A DNA stretch of 64,000 nt from CAVQMB01 sp963713445 (lineage in GTDB: Bacteria; Pseudomonadota; Gammaproteobacteria; Competibacterales; Competibacteraceae). Numbering within the stretch: position 1 is the stretch's first letter; the number at the start of each line of letters is the position of its first letter. A program made the translations under genes and the position numbers. The stretch lies in NCBI GenBank assembly GCA_963713445.1, contig CAVQMB010000004.1:1-64000 (forward strand). Direction: 5' to 3'. This document shows positions 42,916 through 50,818 of the stretch, in pieces. The notes under the pieces are model-generated. The model made no database searches and was not told the DNA's origin. It saw only the letters and a list, made by a program, of their open reading frames with translations.

Positions 42916-43285
42916 GGGCATCTTCGTAGGCGTCGAGCTTGACCAGGAAATCCGGCAGCTCCGCGCGTGACGGTGCTGCACCTTACAGGTTTTCAATACC
43001 CGGGTGGGTTCGGTGGCCGGGTTCTGCGTTGCCCGGCCGGTCTGGATAGCATAGCGGAGCACGGCCTGGCAGCGCTGCAGCGCGCGCCCGGCGGTGTCCA
43101 AGGCATCGCGCTGTTCCACTGCCTTTACCGCATCAAGTAGTTCCGGTGGCGTCAACTCGGCAACGGGACGTTGGCCAATGACCTTGTACACATCCTAATT
43201 CCAGCGAATCCAGTACCCGCTCGGCATCGACTGGCGTCCAGCGGCCGTGCGGCACGTCACATCGGTCAACGACGTTGGGGGCACC
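42915..43285 (-). pseudogene. Remnant of a tRNA-targeting tyrosine integrase (P4 type)
   Basis: Pieces in different frames: SLTDVTCRTA (typical integrase start, near 43260-43285), DAERVLDSLE, then IGQRPVAELTPPELLDAVKA, LQRCQAVLRYAIQTGRATQNP and ELPDFLVKLDAYED. This covers the arm and core-binding domains only. The catalytic domain with its Arg-His-Arg-Tyr is gone, cut where the transposase fragment begins. It lies downstream of the 3' end of tRNA-Leu, the usual attachment site for such integrases. 43286-43445 holds no gene I can support. Confidence 0.75.
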
Positions 43286-43445
43286 TCCGCACAGGGGGTA
43301 TCAGCTATACCCCGAAAGTACCCCCGGATGGCTTGGGATGCAATGGAAAACAGATGAGACAGCATGACAACAAAAAAGGCCACGTAGCCAGTAGCTGCGG
43401 CTTTTCGTGAGACTGATTGGGACCGTATGGGATCGAATCGATAGA

Positions 43446-43531
43446 TGGTGCCCGGAGCCGGACTCGAACCGGCACAGCCTTGCGGCCGGGAGATTTTAAG
43501 TCTCCTGCGTCTACCATTCCGCCATCCGGGC
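43446..43531 (-). tRNA. tRNA-Leu (TAA anticodon)
   Basis: 86 bases with encoded CCA and the long variable arm of a class II tRNA. Acceptor stem GCCCGGA pairs with TCCGGGC; anticodon loop CTTAAAA; T-arm GGTTCGAGTCC. It lies in the conserved pgsA-Gly-Cys-Leu cluster, and integrase remnants follow its 3' end. Confidence 0.96.
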
Positions 43532-43554
43532 CCGGGAAAGGATAGATGGGTGGG

Positions 43555-43628
43555 TGGAGGCTGGGGTCGGAATCGAACCGGCGTCCACGGCTTTGCAGGC
43601 CGCTGCATGACCACTCTGCCACCCAGCC
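43555..43628 (-). tRNA. tRNA-Cys (GCA anticodon)
   Basis: 74 bases including CCA. Acceptor stem GGCTGGG pairs with CCCAGCC (sequence CCCAGCCTCCA at the end); anticodon loop CCTGCAAAG; T-arm GGTTCGATTCC. Confidence 0.96.
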
Positions 43629-43653
43629 TCAGAAACCAGGAGCTTACATAATG

Positions 43654-43677
43654 AAAAAACCCCGATCAAGCCGGGGC
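43654..43677 (-). terminator. Rho-independent terminator between tRNA-Gly and tRNA-Cys
   Basis: On the minus strand CCCCG-GCTTGAT-CGGGG is followed by TTTTTT. It lies 13 bases past tRNA-Gly. It should end most pgsA/tRNA-Gly transcripts before tRNA-Cys, which implies a separate promoter for Cys and Leu or partial read-through. Confidence 0.75.
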
Positions 43678-43689
43678 TTAGGTCGACTT

Positions 43690-43765
<76 letters not shown>

Positions 43766-43815
43766 TTGGCAGGCTGCAAATTATAGAAATATCAGAACTC
43801 CCGTCAAGAGGTTTT

Positions 43816-44370
43816 TCAGCGTCGCAGGATAGGCCAGGCCGCCAGCAGATAATTAACCATCGACCATAAAGTCAGCAGGGCCGCCGCGAACAGCAACACC
43901 AACCCAATCTCCTGGGTCGGCAAACCGGCCACCGGCTCGCGATACAGCAACAGCAATAACGCCACCATCTGCGCGGTGGTCTTGACCTTACCGACCATAG
44001 ACACGGCCACCGTCTTCCGACTGCCGATCTGGGCCATCCACTCGCGCAGTGCCGAGATGGCAATCTCGCGCCCGATGATGATTGTCGCTGCCACCGCCAT
44101 GGCCGGCGTCGGGATGGCCTGGACCAGCAATACCAACGCCGTGGCCACGATCAACTTATCCGCCACCGGATCGAGAAACGCACCGAATGCCGAGGTTTGC
44201 TGCCAGCGACGCGCCAGATAGCCATCCAGCCAGTCCGTCAGGCCCGCCAGTGCAAAGAGCAGCGTGCACAACAAGTTGGACCAGTCTGCCGGTAGATAAA
44301 ACAGGCCTATGAATACAGGAATGAGTACGATGCGCAGCAGCGTCAGTAAGGTCGGAAAATTGAACTGCAT
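43816..44370 (-). CDS. pgsA: CDP-diacylglycerol-glycerol-3-phosphate 3-phosphatidyltransferase PgsA
   Basis: 184 residues with about four to five membrane helices. PgsA makes phosphatidylglycerophosphate, the precursor of phosphatidylglycerol. The CDP-alcohol phosphatidyltransferase motif D-G-x2-A-R-x8-G-x3-D-x3-D is complete (DGYLARRWQQTSAFGAFLDP, then VADKL; about 48-72). It starts 9 bases after uvrC, the conserved uvrC-pgsA-tRNA order. Confidence 0.97.
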   Translation of the reverse strand: MQFNFPTLLTLLRIVLIPVFIGLFYLPADWSNLLCTLLFALAGLTDWLDGYLARRWQQTSAFGAFLDPVADKLIVATALVLLVQAIPTPAMAVAATIIIGREIAISALREWMAQIGSRKTVAVSMVGKVKTTAQMVALLLLLYREPVAGLPTQEIGLVLLFAAALLTLWSMVNYLLAAWPILRR

Positions 44371-44379
44371 TGCTTACCG

Positions 44380-46207
44380 TCAGCTGTCCTGGTGAAACGC
44401 CTCGTAGATGCGCTGAGCCAGAGCCCGGCTGATACCGTCGACCCGAGCGATATCCTCGACCCCAGCACGCGCGAGTTGCTGCAGACCGCCAAACTGTTTC
44501 AAGAGCCGCTGGCGACGCTTGGCGCCGACGCCATTGATCGTTTCGAGCACCGATGTATTACGTTGACGGGCGCGCCGCTGCCGGTGGCCCGTGATCGCAA
44601 ACCGATGGGCTTCGTCGCGGATCTGCTGCACCAGATGCAGTGCCGGCGAGTCTGGCGGCAGTATAATTGGGCCCCGCCGGCCGGACAAGTGAAGAACCTC
44701 CAGCCCGGCGCGCCGGTCACTACCCTTTGCCACCCCGACCAGAATCACCTCAGTCACCTGCAGTTCATCAAGCACTTCCCGGGCCCGGGCCAGCTGCCCT
44801 TTGCCACCGTCGATGAACAGTATGTCAGGCAACTTAGCATCATCCGCGCGCAACCGGGTATAGCGCCGCTCCAGCGCTTGCTGCATGGCCGCATAATCAT
44901 CGCCAGGCACCACGCCGCTGATGTTGTAGCGGCGATAATCAGAGCGCAAAGGGCCTTCGTCGTCGAATACCACACAGGAGGCGACGGTAGCCTCGCCCAG
45001 CGTGTGGCTGACGTCAAAGCATTCCATCCGTTGCGGCAACGCATCCAGCCTCAGTGCTTCCTGAAGTGCCTCGAATCGTTGTCGCAGACCGGCCCGGCTG
45101 GACAGCTGAGCGCTCAACGCATGCTCCGCGTTGCGGCTGGCCAACTCCAAGCCAGCGAGCCCGTTCACCGCGCACCCGGTGGCTTAATGACACTTTGTGG
45201 CCGGCGCGCTCGGTCAGCGCCTGAGCCAGCAGTCCAGCGCCGGGTAGTTCCTTGTTAACCAACAGCTCAGCCGGAATGTCCTTGCTCAAGTAATACTGCG
45301 GAATAAACGCAGTCAAGACAGAGGCGGGCGTCTCGCCATCCTCCGGCAGCCTGGGGAAATACTTGTTGTTGCCAAGCAGCCGACCCGCCCGGAAAAAGAA
45401 CACTTGGACGCAGGCCACGCCCCCCTGCATCGCGGCTGCGAGCACATCAAGGTCACCGCGTTCGCCACTGACGTACTGGCGCTCCTGGATCTGGCGCAGT
45501 TTTACGATCTGGTCCCTGCAGTCGGCGGCTCGTTCATATTGGAGCTGGACCGACGCCTGCTCCATCCGGTTGACCAATTCGTCTATCAACTCGGTACTGC
45601 GCCCCTCCAGGAAACGTACTGCATCGTTCACATCACGTTGGTAAGACGCATGGTCTATCATCCTGGTACACGGCGCGCTGCAGCGTTTGATCTGGTATTG
45701 CAGACAGGGTCTGGATCGATTGCGGAAAAAGCTGTCTTCGCAGGGCCGTAAGCGGAATACTCGCTGCAGCGACTGCAAAGTCTCCCGTACCGCCTTGGCA
45801 TTCGGGTAAGGGCCGAAAAACCGACCAGGCGCCCGGCGTGCGCCCCGATGGAAGCTCAGCCGCGGAAATTCGTCAGCTGACAGATGGATGTACGGATAAC
45901 TCTTATCATCACGCAGTAACACATTGTAGCGCGGCCGGTGGCGCTTGATCAGCGAGCTTTCCAGCAACAACGCTTCGGCCTCGGTATGGGTAACCGTAAC
46001 CTCGACACCCTGAATCTGGGTTACCAGACTGCGGACTTTTGCCGAATCCGGATTACTGCGGAAATAACTGGAAACCCGGCGCTTCAGATTACGTGCTTTA
46101 CCGATGTACAACACGTCACCGGTGGCATCGAGCATCCGGTAGACGCCGGGCAACGGGGTCAGTATCTTGAGAAGAGACGTAGCGTCGAATGGGGCCGTGT
46201 CGGTCAT
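44380..46207 (-). CDS. uvrC: Excinuclease ABC subunit UvrC (one-base insertion near 45147)
   Basis: UvrC makes both incisions in nucleotide excision repair. Joined length is about 609 residues, the normal size. Order: GIY-YIG domain (PGVYRMLDATGDVLYIGKA, about 20-38), the four-Cys-like linker (CLQYQIKRCSAPC), UVR motif (LVNRMEQASVQLQYERAADC), then, in the other frame, the RNase H-like domain (MECFDVSHTLGEATVASCVV, LPDILFIDGGKGQL) and the C-terminal helix-hairpin-helix pair (INGVGAKRRQRLLKQFGG). Around 45147 the minus strand reads CTTGGAGTTGGCC where CTTGAGTTGGCC restores the frame (WLELASRNAEHAL). A single extra G is the only lesion. Confidence 0.93.
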
Positions 46208-46294
46208 GCGTTTCCTTCGGCAGGGCCATCCCGGACATGGACAGCGCCACTGTTGGCGATTATAAAAGACAACAACAGGTTACTTGGAATTTGG

Positions 46295-47350
46295 ATGAGT
46301 TACGCGTTGAGCCGGGCTCTACTGTTTCGTCTCGAACCCGAGCGAGCCCACCATGTCGCGCTGCAAGGTTTGCGCTGGTTCGGCCCGCTGTTGCCGATGC
46401 GGCAACCGGTCGCACCCCGGCGTGTCATGGGTCTGACCTTCACCAATCCGGTCGGACTGGCTGCCGGCCTGGACAAGAACGCGGATTATATTGACGCGCT
46501 GGCGCGGCTCGGGTTCGGTTTCATCGAAGTCGGCACCGTGACACCACAGCCTCAGGCCGGCAATCCGCGACCACGGCTGTTCAGATTGCCGCAGGCCCAG
46601 GCACTGATCAATCGAATGGGGTTCAATAGCAAAGGGGTGGGCTACCTGGTCGACCGCCTGCGGCAAACCCACTACCGCGGCATCATCGGGGTCAACATTG
46701 GTAAGAATCGGGTGACGCCGCTGACGCAGGCGGCCGATGATTACCGGTACTGTCTGCGTGCGGTCTATCCCCATGCCCATTACGTCACAGTCAACATCTC
46801 CTCACCCAATACGCCGGGCCTGCGCGACCTGCAATACGGCACACCGCTTCGACGCTTGCTCGCTGGGCTCAAGGAGGAACGGAACAAACTGGCTGACAGT
46901 CATGGAACCTACGTTCCGCTGGCACTCAAAGTCGCACCCGATATGGCCGATGCCGACATGCCTCGAATCGCCGATGCCCTACTGGAGCACCAAATCGACG
47001 CCGTCATCGCCACCAATACCACGGCAGACCGCCCAGGGGTTAATGGGCTGCCCCACGCGCAGGAGGTCGGTGGGCTCAGCGGCGCGCCCCTAGCTCCGCG
47101 CGCCAATGCTATATTGGAGCAGTTTTCCCGCAGTCTGGCAGGCGCACTGCCACTGATCGGCGTAGGCGGGATAATGACCGGTGAGGATGCGCGTCATCGG
47201 CAAGCGGCGGGAGCCAGTCTGGTACAACTTTACACGGGCCTGATCTACCGCGGCCCAAAACTGATTATGGAAGCCGCGTCGGCACTGGCAGCCGCCGAGC
47301 CGGGAAAAGCGACAGGCGCTGCCGACTCGCAATATCGAGACCAACGCTGA
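46295..47350 (+). CDS. pyrD: Dihydroorotate dehydrogenase (quinone), class 2
   Basis: 351 residues from the ATG at 46295; the frame is open far upstream but that part is antisense to uvrC. PyrD oxidises dihydroorotate to orotate and passes electrons to quinone at the membrane. N-terminal helices for membrane contact (RALLFRLEPERAHHVALQGL), NPVGLAAGLDKNADYIDAL, GFIEVGTVTPQPQAGNPRPR, NRMGFNSKG, VNISSPNTPGLRDLQ with the catalytic Ser, and GVGGI near the C terminus are all present. Confidence 0.97.
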   Translation: MSYALSRALLFRLEPERAHHVALQGLRWFGPLLPMRQPVAPRRVMGLTFTNPVGLAAGLDKNADYIDALARLGFGFIEVGTVTPQPQAGNPRPRLFRLPQAQALINRMGFNSKGVGYLVDRLRQTHYRGIIGVNIGKNRVTPLTQAADDYRYCLRAVYPHAHYVTVNISSPNTPGLRDLQYGTPLRRLLAGLKEERNKLADSHGTYVPLALKVAPDMADADMPRIADALLEHQIDAVIATNTTADRPGVNGLPHAQEVGGLSGAPLAPRANAILEQFSRSLAGALPLIGVGGIMTGEDARHRQAAGASLVQLYTGLIYRGPKLIMEAASALAAAEPGKATGAADSQYRDQR

Positions 47351-47361
47351 CAGGAGATTTC

Positions 47362-47802
47362 GTGAACCAACTCAGCAGCGCGCAGATCAGCCCGCAAGAA
47401 TTCGAGGAACTAACCCACAGCCAGGTTCCTTCGGTCGGCGAAATCAAGGTCGAGCGGTTGCTGCCGGGTGAAGCACTCATCCGCCTGCCGTCTCGCCCGC
47501 TGCATTTGCGTCCAGGCGGCACCATCGCCGGGCCGGTGCAGATGGGTCTGGCAGACGTCACGATGTATGCCGTCGTGCTCAGCCTGATTGGCCGGGTGGA
47601 ACTGGCCGTCACCACCAATCTCAACTGTAACTTTCTGCGTCGGCCGCGACCGGCTGATCTGCTCGCTCACGGCAAGATCCTCAAGCTCGGCAAACGGCTC
47701 GCCGTCGGCGAGGTCTGGGTCTACTCCGATGGTCTGGACGAGCCGGTCACCCACGCAACCTGCACGTACTCCATTCCACCCCGGGACGAAAAAGCTTGTT
47801 AG
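47362..47802 (+). CDS. PaaI-type hotdog thioesterase family protein
   Basis: 146 residues. Hotdog fold: LHLRPGGTIAGPVQMGLADV (about 49-68) is the central helix region with Asp as likely catalytic residue, followed by VELAVTTNLNCNFLRRPRPADLLAHG. Probable acyl-CoA thioesterase; substrate unknown. 11 bases after pyrD and overlapping region of the next start, so likely one transcript. Confidence 0.88.
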   Translation: MNQLSSAQISPQEFEELTHSQVPSVGEIKVERLLPGEALIRLPSRPLHLRPGGTIAGPVQMGLADVTMYAVVLSLIGRVELAVTTNLNCNFLRRPRPADLLAHGKILKLGKRLAVGEVWVYSDGLDEPVTHATCTYSIPPRDEKAC

Positions 47803-47804
47803 GG

Positions 47805-48753
47805 ATGCGCATAACCGCCCTCACCCTGTCGATCCTGGTATTGGCGCTGCTTGGCGGCGTCCCTGCCGGGGCCGATGTATTGTGTTACTACCTGGTTAAA
47901 CCGGACGGTAGCATCACATCGTACCAACGCCCGCCATTCGACATCGGCGGCGATCAATCGGTCGACAGCAGTCAGGGGCGCATCATCATCGCGGCCGCCC
48001 AGAAATGCCGAGATGATGTGGTGGTGAAGGCCGCGCCCAAAGCCCAGGAATCAGCAGCTGCACCGCCCGCCAAGGCGCAACCGATCAAGCAGAAACCAGC
48101 GGCGCCGCAACCACCGCAGTTCCGGTTGATCCCGGCGAAGCCGGCCACCCAGAAACAACAATCCGCAGCCACCCAGACCACCAATCGTGGCGCCACAATC
48201 ACCTCCACCACTGCGGCTGGGGCCCGCCACACCGCCAGCCAAAACCAAGGCCAGCGAACCCAAGGCGGCCGCTCCCGTCCCGACGACGAATCCGCCACCG
48301 ACGGCAACGAGCAAGGCCCGGAAACCGAGTGCGGCACCACCCGCGGCTAAGCCACCGGTCGCGCCAGCACCCAAACAGCCGGAAATTACGGTTTCACCTT
48401 CGAAGTTGCAGCTGCAACCGGCGCCCCCGCCGACACCAAAGCCACCGCGCAAGCCATCTGAAGTCGCCCCGGCAAAGCCTCCGGTGCCCGCAACCACAGC
48501 ACCAAAGGCGACAAAACCGCAGCCCAAGCCGCCGGTCAAAAAAACGCCGGCACCGACAAAACCAGCAACGGCACCATCCAACGAGCCCAAGCTGGCACCG
48601 ACACCGATTCCGTCCGCGACCGCACCGGTTCCGAAACCGCAGCCATCGCCGACACCGGAACTGACCCCGGCGCCGATACCAACCGTACCCGAACAACCCG
48701 GATCGTCATCGGCTCCGGCGCGCAAACTGCAGCCCGCGGCGATTCCGGACTGA
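47805..48753 (+). CDS. Exported Pro/Ala/Lys-rich protein with N-terminal DUF4124-like start, apparent frameshift near 48180
   Basis: Signal peptide (ITALTLSILVLALLGGVPAGA), then a short folded part VLCYYLVKPDGSITSYQRPP and IIIAAAQKCRDDVVV with a Cys pair, resembling DUF4124-type periplasmic proteins. From about residue 75 the sequence is low-complexity Pro/Ala/Lys. The first frame loses this bias after about 48180, and the frame one base over keeps it to 48753 (APPAAKPPVAPAPKQPE, KPPVKKTPAPTKPATAPSN). A single extra or missing base near 48180 unites them into about 316 residues. The basic Pro-rich tail could span or bind the cell wall. Strong coding-like ORFs on the opposite strand here are bias artefacts. 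Confidence 0.65.
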
Positions 48754-48782
48754 GTTGCCGCAGCCACATACATCGTGCTTTC

Positions 48783-48807
48783 GCGGGCTTGTCAAGGGCA
48801 AGCCCGC
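48783..48807 (+). terminator. Strong hairpin between the Pro-rich gene and the riboswitch
   Basis: Nine-base inverted repeat GCGGGCTTG (48783-48791) / CAAGCCCGC (48799-48807), 7-base loop, 30 bases after the stop. It lacks a T-run. Confidence 0.5.
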
Positions 48808-48817
48808 CACGTATGGT

Positions 48818-49000
48818 GCAGCATGAAGCTGATGGTTCCCGTCGGGATCAATAGGGAATCCGGTGCATTGCCCTTGGGGCGACCAATCCGGAGCTGCCCC
48901 CGCAACTGTAAGCATTGAGTCGGCCGCTACAACGCCACTGGTAGCTACCGGGAAGGCAGATGGCCGACGTCGAAATGCCAGCCAGGAGACCTGCCATCCG
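48818..49000 (+). promoter_or_regulatory. Cobalamin (B12) riboswitch
   Basis: The conserved elements occur in order: AATAGGGAATCCGGTG (about 48850-48865), CCGGAGCTGCCCCCGCAACT (48888-48907), GTAAGC, GCCACTGG (about 48934), CCGGGAAGGCAGATGG, and the B12 box ATGCCAGCCAGGAGACCTGC (48975-48994). This RNA binds adenosyl- or related cobalamins and usually represses B12 transport or B12-alternative genes. The next gene downstream is a 98-residue unknown at 49139. The intervening 49001-49138 has an imperfect hairpin (CGACCGGGC...GAGCCGGTCG) that could form the expression platform. Confidence 0.93.
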
Positions 49001-49138
49001 CTTAACCCTAAACTCGACCGGGCGGGGTGTACCGGCGGCAGAGTGGCATGATCTGAGCCGGTCGATAGTTACATCCTAACCAACCGGCACCATCATCACC
49101 ACTGCCTCCAACCGCCCGCTGAACACCGCGGAGGCATC

Positions 49139-49435
49139 ATGGCTTCAGTTTTGGACCGAACGATCGAGCCGTGCGATCCTCAAGGCCTGCTGGCGGCCGC
49201 TCTGCAGCCCACGCACGCTGTCACCGATTCGGTATTGGCCTGGTTGATAAACCTTCCCGACGGCCTGGACCCAGCCTGGGCCGCCCGCGAGGCGCTGGAC
49301 GGATACCTTGATCGATTTCCCTGTCCGAATCTACAGCGCAAGCAGTACCTGTTAACAGTGCTCGGCGAGATTTCTCGCCATCCCCACCACAAGCTCATGG
49401 TTGCAAAAGAGCAGAGAATCAGGACATTAAATTAA
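49139..49435 (+). CDS. Small protein of unknown function downstream of the B12 riboswitch
   Basis: 98 residues, soluble, no signal peptide or membrane segment. It is helical in character (VTDSVLAWLINLPDGLDPAW, AAREALDGYLDRFP, LQRKQYLLTVLGEISRHP). One Cys pair region (EPCDPQ, FPCPN) and a HPHHK cluster could bind metal, but this is speculative. A GGAGG ribosome site precedes the ATG. No family is recognised. It is the only gene in a position to be controlled by the riboswitch, because the next gene has its own AT-rich promoter region after a drop in GC. Confidence 0.7.
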   Translation: MASVLDRTIEPCDPQGLLAAALQPTHAVTDSVLAWLINLPDGLDPAWAAREALDGYLDRFPCPNLQRKQYLLTVLGEISRHPHHKLMVAKEQRIRTLN

Positions 49436-49446
49436 AGTTTACTAAT

Positions 49447-49457
49447 TTAGATTCTAA
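49447..49457. promoter_or_regulatory. AT-rich palindrome, possible ArsR/BigR-type operator
   Basis: TTAGA-T-TCTAA is a perfect 11-base palindrome in a very AT-rich 100-base spacer (49436-49534) that stands out from the GC-rich surroundings. It lies about 80 bases upstream of the DUF2892-dioxygenase pair. In other proteobacteria such pairs are controlled by the sulfide/redox sensor BigR at an AT-rich palindrome. No bigR gene is in the window. Assignment is by analogy only. Confidence 0.4.
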
Positions 49458-49534
49458 TAATATAATATGTTTATGTAATTTATGCTATATCTTGTCCACA
49501 CTGGATACCATCGTCCGAGAGGGAGACAGCAGTC

Positions 49535-49723
49535 ATGCGCAACATAGGAACCGTGGATCGAATTCTGCGTATCGTGGTCGGGTTGATCTTGATCAGCTTG
49601 GTTTTCGTCGGGCCACAAAGCACTTGGGGATGGATTGGAGTGATCCCCTTGCTAACTGCGTTCATCGGGTGGTGCCCGTTGTACCGATTGCTAGGTATCA
49701 AAACCCTAGCCAAACAGCACTGA
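49535..49723 (+). CDS. DUF2892 (YgaP-like) inner-membrane protein
   Basis: 62 residues. The DUF2892 pattern is clear: MRNIGTVDRILRIVVGLILI (1-20), a second membrane helix around GWIGVIPLLTAFIG and the ending CPLYRLLGI. In YgaP this module is fused to a rhodanese. Paired here with a persulfide dioxygenase-like gene 27 bases downstream, so a role in sulfide or persulfide handling at the membrane is probable. Confidence 0.9.
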   Translation: MRNIGTVDRILRIVVGLILISLVFVGPQSTWGWIGVIPLLTAFIGWCPLYRLLGIKTLAKQH

Positions 49724-49750
49724 ATCAACCGATGCCGGAGGAACAGCTTC

Positions 49751-50613
49751 ATGCAGCCGGATATCAAAGCGTTCTTTCATGAAGACACGTTCACGGTCAG
49801 CTATGTCGTAACCGATCCAGCGACCCAGCGCTGTGCGGTCGTCGACTCGGTGCTCGATTATGACCCGCCGCCGGCCGCACCAGTACGGTTTCGGCCGACC
49901 ACATCATCGCGTATGTGCGGGGGCGCGGCTTGAGCGTTGAGTGGATTCTGGAAACCCATGTCCATGCCGATCACCTGTCCGCAGCACCGCACATCAAACA
50001 ACAACTCGGCGGGTCAATCGCCATCGGCTTCAATATCACGCGGGTACAGCGGGTATTCGGTGGCCTGTTCAATGCCGGCGGAAGTTTTGCCAGCGACGGC
50101 CGCCAGTTCGATCACCTGCTGCAGGACGGGGAGGCCTTCGGCATCGGTGAATTGCCAGCCCGCGCCATGCATACGCCCGGACATACGCCGGCCTGCATGA
50201 CCTATCTCATCGGCGATGCCGGATTCGTTGGCGATACCCTGTTCATGCCGGATTATGGCACCGCCCGCTGCGATTTCCCCGGTGGCGATGCCCGTCAGCT
50301 GTACCGCTCAATCCAGCGTATCCTGGCGTTACCCGAAACAACCCGATTGTTCATGTGTCACGACTACAAGGCGCCCGGCCGTGATGACTACCGCTGGGAG
50401 ACAACGGTCGGCAAACAGAAACGCACCAACAAACACGTACACGAAGGGGTTGGCGAAGAGGACTTTGTTCAGATGCGCACCAACCGCGACGCGCAGCTCG
50501 GCATGCCCCGGCTGATCCTACCCTCAGTACAGGTGAACATGCGGGCGGGTCAGCTGCCGCCTCCTGACGACAATGGCACCCGTTACCTGAAGATCCCGCT
50601 AAACGTTCTCTGA
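49751..50613 (+). CDS. blh: Metallo-beta-lactamase-fold persulfide dioxygenase-like protein (Blh/ETHE1 type), one-base deletion near 49869
   Basis: Joined length is about 287 residues. ETHE1/Blh enzymes oxidise glutathione persulfide to sulfite using a mononuclear iron. The start (DTFTVSYVVTDPATQRCAVV) leads to VLDYDP. Adding a G at about 49869 continues the frame as AAGRTSTVSADHIIAYV and then WILETHVHADHLSAA, with the metal-binding THVHADH. HTPGHTPACM, GDTLFMPDYGTARCDFPGG and MCHDYKAPGRDDYRWETTVG supply the remaining His/Asp ligands. The C terminus (PRLILPSVQVNMRAGQLPPP) is that of the Blh group. Operon with the DUF2892 gene. Confidence 0.88.
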
Positions 50614-50715
50614 ACAGCACTGCCCCTGGACCGCGGGGTGGCGGCGATGACTTGCGTAACGGCGCGCAGCCCAGGGCCACACACGCACCACAGCCCGCGT
50701 TGATGGGCAGCGTTT

Positions 50716-50757
50716 TTGATATCGATCAAGGCCTGCCACGGTTCAGGCGGCTATAGT
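50716..50757 (+). promoter_or_regulatory. FNR/ANR-dependent (class II) promoter of cydABX
   Basis: TTGATATCGATCAA (50716-50729) is a perfect match to the FNR consensus TTGAT-N4-ATCAA. A -10 box TATAGT follows at 50752-50757. A start near 50764 would place the FNR-box centre at about -41.5, the classic activating position. This predicts induction of the bd oxidase at low oxygen. The rest of the 205-base spacer shows nothing else. Confidence 0.85.
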
Positions 50758-50818
50758 CCGTGGCGGCCCTTGTTATTCTTGCTTTTCCCCATTACTCCGC
50801 ATTGGGAGGCTATAGCGG

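Noticed and set aside
42588..43285. An intact mobile element or a functional integrase
   Set aside because: RT, transposase and integrase pieces each lack their catalytic parts and no terminal repeats were seen.
48051..48773. Gly/Ala-rich 240-residue protein on the minus strand
   Set aside because: It is the reverse reading of the Pro/Ala/Lys-rich gene; the Gly bias is produced by complementing Pro codons.
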